Below are positions 1 to 9,640 of a stretch of DNA of 64,000 nt, one piece after another; position 1 is the first letter of the stretch, and the number at the start of each line of letters is the position of its first letter. The stretch spans positions 64,104,591 through 64,168,590 of the forward strand of contig NC_067195.1 of NCBI RefSeq assembly GCF_000699445.3. The letters are read 5' to 3'. This stretch comes from Schistosoma haematobium (lineage: Eukaryota; Platyhelminthes; Trematoda; Strigeidida; Schistosomatidae). The notes beneath the pieces were generated by a model. The model was not told where the DNA came from. It made no database searches and saw only the letters and a list, made by a program, of their open reading frames with translations. A program made the position numbers and the translations under genes.

Positions 1-135
1 CGTATTGCTGAAAAGTTCCATACTATGATAAAACAGCCGTTCAGTGCTTCCAGGTTTTCCATGATGGTCTAGCTTCAATTGACTCATGAATTCAATTATT
101 AGATTACTACAATCTCCACAAAATCCCTCAATGAT
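1..135 (+). repeat. Family A SINE, 5' end outside window
   Basis: The window opens inside a family A copy: a decayed ribozyme segment (CTGAAAA core, ATAAAAC in place of GACGAAAC), then GTGCTTCCAGGTTTTCCATG and the typical tail with GACTCATGA and ACAATCTCCACAAAATCCC. The core changes make it non-functional as a ribozyme. Confidence 0.8.
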
Positions 136-732
136 TACAACCAAAGTTTTACCAACCTATTATATCCTCATTAGTCTCATTTTATTTTATAACAATTTCA
201 TTATATCAAACTTTTCCTTTTAAAGTCGAAATAATTTTATTTAGATTTTTGTAATTATTTTCATTAAATTAATGAACACTTCAAATTTGTTTTAATAATA
301 ATTTTTAAAAGAAATTTACTTAGTCGAAATGTAATTCAATATTGGCTCAATGAATTTACCCTTAAGTATTTTTTTGTAGATCTAATGGTGAATACGCAAT
401 ATAAAATGTATCATGCTTGTTATAGAAGTCTGGTTCTTTGAAATATACAAATGAATTGGGGTGAATAGTAATTATGATAAATTAATATTAACTGTTTAAT
501 TTTAATAAATATTGAAGTGGAAAATGTTAGTTTACAAATAGTTTTCACATTCTTTTTTTACTTTGATACTTTTATACTGTTTATAACGTTAGTTAGTAGT
601 GTAGTTAAATATTTGTTATTAAGAAAAAGAATTAAAACTGAAAGAACAGTTTTTAACTATGATTATAATGACAAGATGAAAAAGCAAAATAACGATTGAT
701 CAAAATGAAATAATTATTTTTCTAGATTGAAA
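136..732. other. AT-rich stretch, nothing recognised
   Basis: A 60-codon open frame at 517-699 (+) is rich in F, Y, K and L, as expected by chance in such AT-rich DNA, and shows no family motif or splice context. Confidence 0.5.
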
Positions 733-1066
733 TCATGAAGCGATTGATTTTAGACTACCATTGAAAACCCGTAAGCACTGGACGGCCGTTTCGTCCTATT
801 GTGGGACTCCTCTGCAGTGCACATCCACGATCCCGCTCGCGGGATTCGAACCCGGGGTCTTCGGTCTCGCGCGCGGACGCTTAACCTCTAGACCACTGAG
901 CTGGCCAGCATTCAATCGTATTAATGTCTAACCTCAACTAATCCACGCAATTGCGGGACCAAATTCCATTGTACTGAAGTAGATACCTATCTCTACCTGA
1001 AACGCATTAGCTCCACTAGACACGGCTTCTTACTAGAACTCTGAGATCATTTTGTCAGTCTTTCAT
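733..1066 (-). repeat. Family A SINE, near full length
   Basis: Read on the minus strand it has a leader, an A-box-like AGCTCAGTGG (893-902), a consensus B box GGTTCGAATCC (842-852), then the hammerhead segment and tail. The A-to-B spacing of roughly 45-50 nt is tRNA-like, supporting a pol III promoter of tRNA origin. The ribozyme core reads CAGAGGA instead of CTGAGGA, so the invariant U4 is lost. It is one of the best copies for the promoter part of the family. Confidence 0.85.
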
Positions 1067-3236
1067 AAAATGAAATCAACCAAACATTAACATAAATATA
1101 TACCCAGTTTTAAATAATCATAATAATTACCTTCTAAGAAGATATATTGAAATTTCCGTTCTCTTAGGAAAAACTTATTATTGTATGGTATTGACAAAAT
1201 ATCAAGAAAAGTCCCAATTAGAGACTATGTACGCGTATTAATAATTGGTGGTATGATATCAACGATCAATTAATATTTTTCAGCTGACGGATTAGAATTA
1301 GGTAGATTACCACTGAAAAGCAGAAAGAAGTGGATATCTATTTCACCTTAGTATGAGATCCTCCATCAGTTTACATCCAATAACCTTACTTGGGATCCAA
1401 GCTAAAATCTTCATATCACTTAATGGGCATACAGTAGTTTACATCTCTAACTTCAATCAGTTTCGGGTAATGCTTGATCATCGTCCATTGCCATCAAGAA
1501 TATCGATATCACGTCCAACATGACTGAATTTTTCTGATCTTGACTTCTAGCTAGAACTCAGGGGATTTCCTCTCGAAGTTATCTACTAGTAAGTGCAGAA
1601 TTATATTTCTAGGACGAATTAGCCATCTATAATTTCCCCTTTTTTAGCATCCATTTACCTAAGATCAATTTGTGATGTAAAACAGCATAATTCCTCAATC
1701 TCTACAATTTTTCTTACTAAAAATGATTAACTGTTGTTTTTGATTTATACCGAGTTATATCAACTTCAATAGATTTTGAAGCAGTGTTCAAGTGTTTTAA
1801 CACTTCATGTGATATAGATAAATAATACTAGAAATCTTGTCAATAATACAATAGAATTATTATTATGAAGGCTAGTGATAACTATCTATTAACCTGTTAT
1901 GATCACTGACACTCCTTAAATTGAATATGAAACAATTAGTTGAATTATGTGGCCACTGGCTCATAATCATGACATTATTATTAAAAAACTTTCAGTTGTC
2001 TAGTTTAACATCTGGTACATGACAGAAGATTATTAAGTAGATAATAAACCGTAAGTACTATCCATAGCTTACGGAATATGTGAGACTTTAAAGACGGAGC
2101 TAAATCTTGTCACTTGCTGCTACAATAAAAGTTACACAAAGTGCAGGCATTTCGTTTTTAGAGATGAGCTGGTAGTAAACTCAGAAAAAAATTATCGGAG
2201 AAGTAAAAGACAGCATATTAATCATAATGAAAGAATGATGAATGATTGAAAGAATTAAATAGATCCACAGTCTCCGCAGGATTGATGTTTCGATGTCATA
2301 TGGATTATCATTTGGACGAGAAATGACTTATTGCTACACAGAAAAGCCTATCTACAATCTACATAATTCTATACTCATACTTTATAGTTAAACCAACTGA
2401 ATTCAGTGTGTTATTCTATTACTATTTTCAAATAGACCTACACAAATATCTGTATATTCGTTAGCAGTTCAAGGTCAGAGAATCACTTAATGGTGTCATC
2501 TTTCACCGTTTTGAGTTTTTATGGTACTAACCTGAAGTTTATTTCTATTGGTCATTAAACATGTTCTTTAACAATGAAAAACCTCAATGTTGGAATATGA
2601 ATATGTAACAGAGAAGAATTATTGAATGCTCCATGAAAGTGTCAAAAAGGACGTCTGTCACATATCCTAGAGAATAATTGATCATCCTTGTTCAATAATT
2701 CAACATCTTTATAGTTGTTCATACATGTGACCTATATGAAATGTTAACAATCTCTAAATGGATTGACATGACTTTATTAGTTAGTTTAAATTTACTTTCA
2801 TTAGTTTTCCACTAATATCATCTATTATGCTGGACATTACAGAATAAATGTTGATTAATTTATTCGCCATAATTTAATCACTCCATTTGTTACTTCAGTC
2901 AACCTACATATCAATTCATATATGACCTTGACCGTGTTTAACACACTATTTTCTAAATTTAAGTTATCCTATAAATGGTCGTGTAACTAAAATCCCTAAG
3001 GCTTATCATCTAACTGATAAATTTTCTACATCTAAAAAGTACATTAATACCATCAGACTTATAGTCATTTATTAAATGTGACCTTATTTCGTTGGATTCT
3101 AACTCGAAATGAATTTCATCTAGAAATTAGAATAGATATTTTATTTACCAGATAATTTTGTATTCCCTTCAAGAGTGTTCAAATGAATTGTTTGGTTAGA
3201 AATACATGTTCCGAATTTGATGTGACCATGTGATAT
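1067..3236. other. AT-rich stretch, nothing recognised
   Basis: No repeat shared with the rest of the window, no long open frame and no convincing exon was seen. It may be intronic or intergenic unique sequence. Confidence 0.45.
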
Positions 3237-3445
3237 TTATAAGTGGAAATAGATAAAGGCTGGCAGTGGAATCCATGACATGCGTTTCACCTTATTTAGG
3301 ACTTAACAATCATCCATCACTGTTTAACACGTTTGTGACTTAAGGCAATATCTAGGCAATCCGTGCAGGATACACATATGACAATAAGAGACTAATCAAT
3401 TGCAGTCCTAAACGTCAATGGGAAGATTTAAACAAACAATGAATA
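3237..3445 (+). repeat. Family B (SM-alpha-like), inverted composite
   Basis: The left part (to about 3310) is the ribozyme segment in minus orientation (CAGTGGAATCCATGACATGC). The right part is the tail in plus orientation (TGACTTAAGGCAATATC, AAGAGACTAATCAATTGCAG). In complete copies (such as 50.77-51.10 kb) both parts have the same orientation, so the 5' part is inverted here. The hammerhead core is decayed (TTGTTAA for CTGATGA). Confidence 0.75.
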
Positions 3446-3454
3446 AATGAATTT

Positions 3455-3710
3455 TTTGATTGAGATCATGAACTGGTTGATGTTAGGCCACCATTGTAAA
3501 CCTGGAAGCACTGGACGGCCATTTCGTCCTATTGTGGGACTCCTCAGCAGTGCGCATCCACGATCCCGCTCGCGAGATTCGAACCCAGGGCCACAATAGG
3601 ACGAAACGGCCGTCCAGTGCTTCCAGGTTTTCAATGGTGGTCTAATATCAATCGGTTCATGATCTCAATCACAAACTTAACAATCTCCACAACCCCTAAA
3701 CTGATAATAA
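3455..3710. repeat. Family A head-to-head composite
   Basis: A minus-strand copy (3455-3598) running from the tail through ribozyme and B box abuts a plus-strand copy (about 3591-3710) that starts inside the ribozyme at CCACAATAGGACG. Both 3' tails point outward. The two halves share CACTGGACGGCC and its complement, so the locus can fold on itself. The minus half carries an intact ribozyme core, listed separately. Confidence 0.85.
3508..3553 (-). ncRNA. Hammerhead ribozyme, family A, core intact
   Basis: Minus-strand reading gives stem I GCACTG/CAGTGC, core CTGAGGA (C3 U4 G5 A6 N7 G8 A9, with N7 the tolerant position), stem II GTCC/GGAC with a 7-nt loop, then GAA, then a minimal stem III ATGG/CCGT with one G-U pair, and C17. 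Cleavage is predicted after C17, just before CAGTGC. Every position conserved in hammerheads is present. It belongs to a SINE and has no independent promoter beyond the element's B box. Confidence 0.75.
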
Positions 3711-4192
3711 ATGAATTATTTGGTGCTTGTTAAAAACAAACAAAATGTTTCATTTTAGATCAATAATTGTTATTGAATGATAGAACTCACATAGAAATTT
3801 GAATTGCTCAAACAACTTAAACTTAATTGTCTTATTCTTTCACTAATTAAAAACCACATAGATGTTTACAATTCAATTCAAATTAAAAGGGAAATACAGA
3901 GAAATACAAAGTCATTTAACAACAAAAATAAATGTATTAACTGTTTCAATAGACTGATTTTCAAGGATTTTCTTTTTATTACATTGATTAATAATTAAAT
4001 TTCTGAATAAACTGTAATTCAGTAGGACTGACAACATATATTAATCAATTACTTATGGTTTACAATGAATTTAATAATGCCCTAAGCGAAAAAATGTCAT
4101 GGTAAACAAAAAAATAGCTGGTTTACTAAGTCATATATTTAGTTCATTCTCTAAAGGAATGAAATCGTTCTTTCCTAAACATTTTATTTTGT
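3711..4192. other. AT-rich stretch, nothing recognised
   Basis: An open frame at 3804-3998 (+) has the K/N/I/L composition of random AT-rich sequence and no motif. Confidence 0.45.
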
Positions 4193-4568
4193 ATTGAGAC
4201 CACCATTGAAAACCTGAAAACGATGGATGACCGTTTCGTCCTAGTATGGGACTCATCAGCAATACTCATCTATGATCCCAAGCGCTTGATTCGAACTCAG
4301 GAAATTCGATCACGTGTAAACGTGGAACACTTCGGATCCGTCGAAGTAAGAAATTGACACCGTTGGATGCCGGCCAGCTCAGTGGTCTAGAGGTTAAGTA
4401 TTCACGCGCGGGAATGAAGGTTCTGTATGCAGGATCATGGATACACACGGCTTAGGAGTCCCATACTAGAACGAAATAACCATTAAGCGCTTTCAGGTTT
4501 TTAATGGTAGTCTAACATTTATCAGTTCATGGTCTCAATAGAAACTCAATAATCTCCGCACACCTATG
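4193..4568. repeat. Family A head-to-head composite
   Basis: Minus half 4193-4322: tail, ribozyme with CTGATGAG core and GACGAAAC, then a B-box remnant. Plus half about 4340-4568: leader with ACACCGTTGGATG, A-box region GCTCAGTGGTCTAG, decayed B box, ribozyme with CTTAGGA core, tail ending GATGATAA. Tails face outward. The minus half keeps the canonical core but its stems I and III have mismatches, so activity is doubtful. The plus half has lost G5. Confidence 0.8.
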
Positions 4569-5404
4569 ATGATAATCTCATTTTTTTGTCAGAATTTATT
4601 GCATTTAGGATCTAGATGAATTATTTTCCTTATTGCTACCAGTTTAATTCAAATAGAAATGTCTTCGCAAGAAACTAAGTCGATGTTTTGAAGCCTTACT
4701 CAATACCTGACGGAAAAACAGTGATGTCTCGGTTATATTACTGTGACCATATGATCATTTTCTTTTCACATGAATCAGAACAACATATATGAGCGAACAA
4801 TATTGTTCCCAGTTAAACCCTCATCAGGTTTCACTTTAATATATAGTAATATTTAAATCCATTTATGGAAATATTAAAGTTATCAAAGTGATTCATGAGT
4901 TAAACAGAAAGGGAAATTTTCCTTCCAGTAGAAGTGTGTATAGAAAATGTTCTTCGACGAGCCGTTGTATGTATTTCTTGAGCTTTGTACCCACTTATTA
5001 GAAGAGAGACTTGATTACATACTTTGCAAGTTGAGCTAGGAAAATATTTTCAAATGATACTATAAACAAGGAATAAGAGCTTATTCAAAATATGTTGATT
5101 AAAACAGGTTATCCACATGGCTTTATGAAGAAGCACCTGGATATCGTAAACAGGAAAGTAGTGACATAGACTGCTAGTAAGAAACCTCTCTTCTTGGAGT
5201 TACAATTCAACGGAGATATAGCTGCTTATTAACTGCTTGCAACATAAAATGTTAAATAATCTATGCTTCCATAATCATGAAGATAATTTTCGTCATGATC
5301 TATTAACAGCTGAAAATCTGTCATAAATCAAGAAGTATTGGTAAACCATGAACATAACCACAACCATACAAATGACTTGGTCCTGGAAATTTAGGTTTCT
5401 CCGC
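4569..5404. other. AT-rich stretch, nothing recognised
   Basis: No shared repeat, open frame or splice-like structure that I can support. Confidence 0.4.
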
Positions 5405-6082
5405 TAGCATTACAACTTTAATAAATAAATAATATATTTGTAATATCCCAATGAGTAAAAAATGTTGTAAAACTCGGTTTCCGTCTACACGAATGGTACG
5501 CTAATTTACCTTAAACGAATATCTACACTATATTCCATCCCAGTGTCTATTCTACAGTACTTCAACCAAACTCAGATCAAGAACAGTTGACTAGCCTAAC
5601 TGGGAAGCAAGTATATTTCCACACCAAAAACCGAAGACAATCATAATAAAAATAAGGGTAGAAGAATATATAACTCATTTTATTATTATTTAGCAGTAAG
5701 ACGTTTATTTTTATTGCACTTTTAGTAATCTTCATAAGAAAATTATTGAATTGTAAGATGTTAATTATATTCTTTTGTTCTGTTTATTCATCCTCTTCCG
5801 ATGTGATAATTCTTTTAGCTCTTCTAAAAAGATTTAGGGCTAGCAAGATCTTTGCACTGAATGGATGTACTGAATTAAAGTCAATATAACGATTTGAGTG
5901 CGTTGGTTTTCGGTAGATGATTAGATTTAGAGCTCCACTTGGACTTCTTTCAACTAAGCAATCTAAAAATGATAGCTTATCATGTTCATTTTTATTCTCG
6001 TAAGTAAATTTAATGTGAGATGAGAGTGTATTAATCAGTTTAGAAAGATATCTTGGATGAGTCTTTTTTATCAAAACAAAGG

Positions 6083-6094
6083 TATCATCTACAT
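6083..6094. repeat. Target site duplication, left copy
   Basis: TATCATCTACAT here and at 7270-7281 flank the RTE insertion in the PLE. The sequence is the minus-strand complement of the PLE codons for V-D-D and neighbours. Confidence 0.85.
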
Positions 6095-6509
6095 TACTTA
6101 CTTACGCCTGTTACTGCCAATGGAGCATGGGCCACCGACCACCATTCTCCAGCCCACTCTGTTCTCGGCCTTCCTTTCCAGTTCTATTCAATTATTGCCC
6201 ATTTTTCTCATGTCTGTCTCCATTTCTCGGCGTAGTGTATTCTTTGTTCTTTCTTTTCTCCTTTGGCCTTCAGGATTCTGAATGAGAGCTTGTAGTGGCT
6301 ATGCTTCGATAACTAATCACCCTCGAACCGTTATCGTATAATCTTCAACGATGTTTGAAATCAGAAGGCAAAAAGAAGCAGCTACTACAGTTTATTTAGT
6401 AGATAATTCGGACCAGACAGCAGAGAGGCAAAACGAATAATTAAGCGAACTGCGATTGTAGCAGTAGCAGTAGTAGAAGTAGTAGTGAGAGGTAGTTGGT
6501 AGGTGTAAA

Positions 6510-6565
<56 letters not shown>

Positions 6566-7269
6566 TTAATGGATGAGTCAGCGAATAGATTAAGCAGTTA
6601 ATAATGAAGCTAGCAGAATGAATACATGCGTAGGCGCTAAACAATGTTCAAGCATATGTATTTCATACAAGCACAATAATAATAACAGCACAAGTTGATA
6701 TATCATGGATGACTTTGTCCATTAAATAGGTCAACAAAAGACCTTGACTGAACTAAGCTCAATTGCACGTGAGTCGCTATAAGCTTGCCTTGTGACGTAG
6801 TTGGGTGTTTTCCTCAATGTGTGTCCTATCCACTTCCAGTGCTTCTTCCTGATTTCTTCCTCTGCTGGGATCTGATTTGTTCTCTCCTATAGTAGGTTGT
6901 TGCTGATAGTGTCTGGCAAACGGATCCGAAGTATTTTGAGTAGATAACTGTTAGTAAACATTTTTATCTTCTGGATGATGGGTTTCGTAGTTCTCCATGT
7001 TTCCGCCCTAGTAGACAGTAGAACTGTCTTGACATTTGTATTGAAAATTCTGACCTTGGTGTTGGTTGACAGTTGTTTTGAGTTCCGGATGTTCTTCAGT
7101 TGTAAATATGCTGCTCTTGCTTTGTCAATCTACGCCTTCACATGTGCATTAGAACCACCATGTTCATCAATGATGCTGTCCAGATATGTATAGGTTTTCA
7201 CATCTTCCAAATCTTCGCCATCAATTGTGATTCGATTGTTTCATGCTTTGTTGTATCGGAGAATCTTGC
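6095..7269 (-). mobile_element. 5'-truncated RTE-clade (SR2-like) insertion
   Basis: Minus strand: the 3' terminus at 6095 is the RTE tail (GGCGTAAGTAAGTAA read in sense), preceded upstream by sequence for WERTNQ-type and GEDLEDVKT-type C-terminal RT-ORF segments. The 5' end, at SKILRYN about 7269, is a truncation, as usual for target-primed insertion. The protein-coding part is broken. The copy is itself split at 6293-6781 by a family E unit. It lies in the same strand as the host PLE. Confidence 0.85.
6293..6781 (-). mobile_element. Family E solo-LTR-like unit inside the RTE copy
   Basis: The RTE sequence breaks at AGCTTG (6287-6292) and resumes with a second AGCTTG (6782-6787), a 6-bp target duplication. 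The insert starts TAGTGGC on the plus strand (sense 3' end GCCACTA), has AATAAA about 65-70 nt before that end on the minus strand, and contains a (TA)n tract at 6514-6563 plus GTA/GCA triplet runs. Length 489 bp. Size, a 4-6 bp class duplication and the poly(A) signal fit a solo LTR, but the ends are not a perfect TG...CA, so a non-autonomous DNA element remains possible. Confidence 0.55.
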
Positions 7270-7281
7270 TATCATCTACAT
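7270..7281. repeat. Target site duplication, right copy
   Basis: Second TATCATCTACAT. See 6083-6094. Confidence 0.85.
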
Positions 7282-8720
7282 ATTTGAGCCAAATTAGTGG
7301 TTTAATGTCATTGGCGAAAATATTCGATTCTGTGTGTGCCATAAACAGGTTGGCTAAAATCAGGGACACTGGGGATCTCATTCCTACCCCATTAGTTTGT
7401 TTGCACAATGTCCCGTCGAATTTAAGCAAATTCCTAGGGATTTCATGATCAAACTAATACTCGAAGGACATCTATCAGATAGAGTGTTGCCGTTCTTTGG
7501 TAAACCATTCATAGATTCTAAGCATCTATTAATAGGAATACTAGTGTATAATGAAACAACACCATAGCTTATCATGATTTCATTCTTTTTGATAATTAAT
7601 TCCTATATTTTTGCTTTAAGGTTATAAAAATCTTTAATTATATGGTGTAAGTTAAGATGTAGTGGCTTTACTGTGCTATTCAGATATTTAAATATTACAT
7701 ATGTTGGCGTGTTTGCAAAGTCTGCTATAGATCTTAGTGGGATCTCTGGTTTATGAATTTTAGATAAACCGTAAAATCATGAGATAATTTGGGGTATAAA
7801 ATAAACCATAAAGAAACCTTAATGACTGGTTTTAATTCTTTCGAAAGTTGACTTATCTTTGATTTAACTTTATTTTTAACAGTTTGAAGATTTTTTGAAT
7901 CAATATTTTGATGTGGTCCTGTAGAAAAATGTTCAAAAGCTTTAGTATCATAATCCTTTTTATTTATAACCATAGTTATGTTGCACTTGTCAGCTTTTGT
8001 GATTACAATAGTTCTGTCATTTTGAAGTGAGTGTAAAGGTATTTTCGTTTAATCAAAATATGGGATGTTTTTGACGTAGTAAATGAAACTCTTTTTCCGG
8101 TAATTGCATGGATTAATGATTCCATAATTGGAGCAATTTCAAGATTACTAAGCGGTTTTCTGTGTAAATTGAAATTTAATCGTTTCTCCAGTAAAACGAT
8201 TTCATGGTTGTTTAAATTTCTGTTTGAGAGATTGTGAACAATTCTTAGATAATTAGAACTAGGTTTTATTAATGACGTTTTCCTTTCTTTTCTCTCGTTC
8301 TTTGATCTTCTCATACTTTTTGATTTGTCGGCATTTGATGAATTTAAATAACGGAGTTCTATTTGTGCAAAGAGATTAAAAAATGGTGGTTTGTAATACT
8401 GTGGGAATTAGAAGTTTCATTAAATCATTTAGGTTTTTGATGAGTTCACGATATTTTTCATGTAAGCACGTGGATTTGTGAATGTGTTCTGGTAAAAATA
8501 TTCGAAATGTGCGTTGAGCAATCTGGAGAGATCTCCAAGAAAGTTTCAGTGGTTTTACAAAGAGAGATTTGGGAATAATGTTGTCTTGTAAACAGAGTTT
8601 ATTAAATATTCTGTCATAGTATCAACTGCATTTACACTTGGATAATTTGATCCGATTGTTAATGAGATTTTAGGTATTATTACCAAGGTTTGACTTGATA
8701 ACTTCATATACATTGAGCAT

Positions 8721-9364
8721 TGGGTAGATTGTTACAACTTTAATTTAGTTAGAAATGAACTTTCAACTTCAATCAATTTTTAATAAAGTATAATCTGCGT
8801 TGAAGTTTTTGGGGTATTACAGTAGCACTCCTAACTTTGTTGGCCTCATTTATCATACTTTATAACTAAATCTACAGGAAGTATAAATCAAAGCTAATCG
8901 CTAGTGTGTATGTTGTGATTAAATTAGATGATTTATGGAACATCTCACGAATCCTGAAGGCAATCATTTATTTTTATTTACTGATAAGGATTTTGAAATT
9001 AATCAACTCCTTTGAGTGATTAATTAAAATTTCAGTTAATTTATGTTACAGTGTTAAACAAGTCAGTGTTCAGCTGAGATAAGCTATACCAGATAATGGT
9101 ACTTGGAAATTAAGATAAGATAACCTATTCTTTAGTTTGATCTAAAAACGTGTCAAAATTGATTCCCATTTTATATCTGTACTCTGTTAATAATAAGAAC
9201 TCTAATTTTTCTAGACTATCTTTCGATTCTAGTTCGAATCCGTTTAAAACTCTAGTCTACATTCAGGTTCAGTTGTCGTTTTTGCAATTTTTCAATAAAG
9301 AAGTATGATTATTGATTAATATATTCGATTAGTCAAATATTATCATTATGCAAACTAGTCAAAA
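8721..9364. other. AT-rich stretch, possible PLE 5' flank
   Basis: Around 8.69-8.72 kb the plus strand carries ATTGAGCATTGGGTAGATTG, very like the start of the plus-strand PLE-type LTR at 31.79 kb, although this PLE is on the minus strand. The rest holds nothing I recognise. Confidence 0.35.
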
Positions 9365-9640
9365 GATTTTGATGGAGTTTTGTTATCTGAGGTGGATGGT
9401 TTGGTCGTGGAGATTTCATCGTTCTTCTGAACGACATCATCGGCACAAACTTCAGGTAGAAGTGAAGTGTTTGAATTTCTCCAGATGTGGTTCACAGCTT
9501 GTCATATAGACCTCGATGTTGATTGCTTCTTGTTGACCTTAAACCTGTCACTGTTTACTTTGACAGGTTTGAGATCAACAAGAACTAATCAACAATCCAG
9601 CTCAGAGATCAAAACTCCATCATCAGACGTCGAATAAACG
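9365..9640. repeat. Family C hairpin repeat with nested inverted repeats
   Basis: Outer arms GATGGAGTTTTGTTATCTGAG (left) and CTCAGAGATCAAAACTCCATC (right) are near complementary. Inside lies CGTTCTTCTGAACGACATCATC, shared with 54.98 kb, and a second stem made by CTTGTTGACCTTAAACCTGT and ACAGGTTTGAGATCAACAAG. No coding potential. Confidence 0.7.

Larger units (their letters stand above)
5405..8720 (-). pseudogene. Penelope-like element reverse transcriptase, interrupted and decayed
   Basis: PLE motifs occur in the right order down the minus strand: VHNLSNRNLNNHE (about 8.2 kb), VINKKDYDTK (7.95 kb), YGLSKIHKPEIPLRSI (about 7.7-7.8 kb), VVSLYTSIPI (7.56 kb), GVGMRSPVSLILANLFM (7.37 kb), KYVDD (7.28 kb), then after an insertion TFVLIKKTHPRY (6.07 kb) and FLDCLVERSPSGALNLIIYRKPTHS to NSVHPFSAK (5.97-5.86 kb). 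These are hallmarks of the Penelope RT, which is related to telomerase RT. Frames change several times and stops intervene. No GIY-YIG endonuclease could be recognised below 5.7 kb. The 3' flank at 5.40-5.48 kb contains the same ATTACAAATATATTA sequence as the PLE-type LTR pieces elsewhere. The 5' boundary near 8.72 kb is approximate. Confidence 0.85.

Noticed and set aside
842..902. Consensus B box and A-box-like sequence suggesting a tRNA gene
   Set aside because: No acceptor stem or anticodon arm can be formed, and the same segment recurs next to a ribozyme and SINE tail at many loci; it is the promoter part of a SINE.
6441..6644. 67-codon minus-strand open frame
   Set aside because: It is produced by the (TA)n tract and GTA/GCA triplets of the family E unit.
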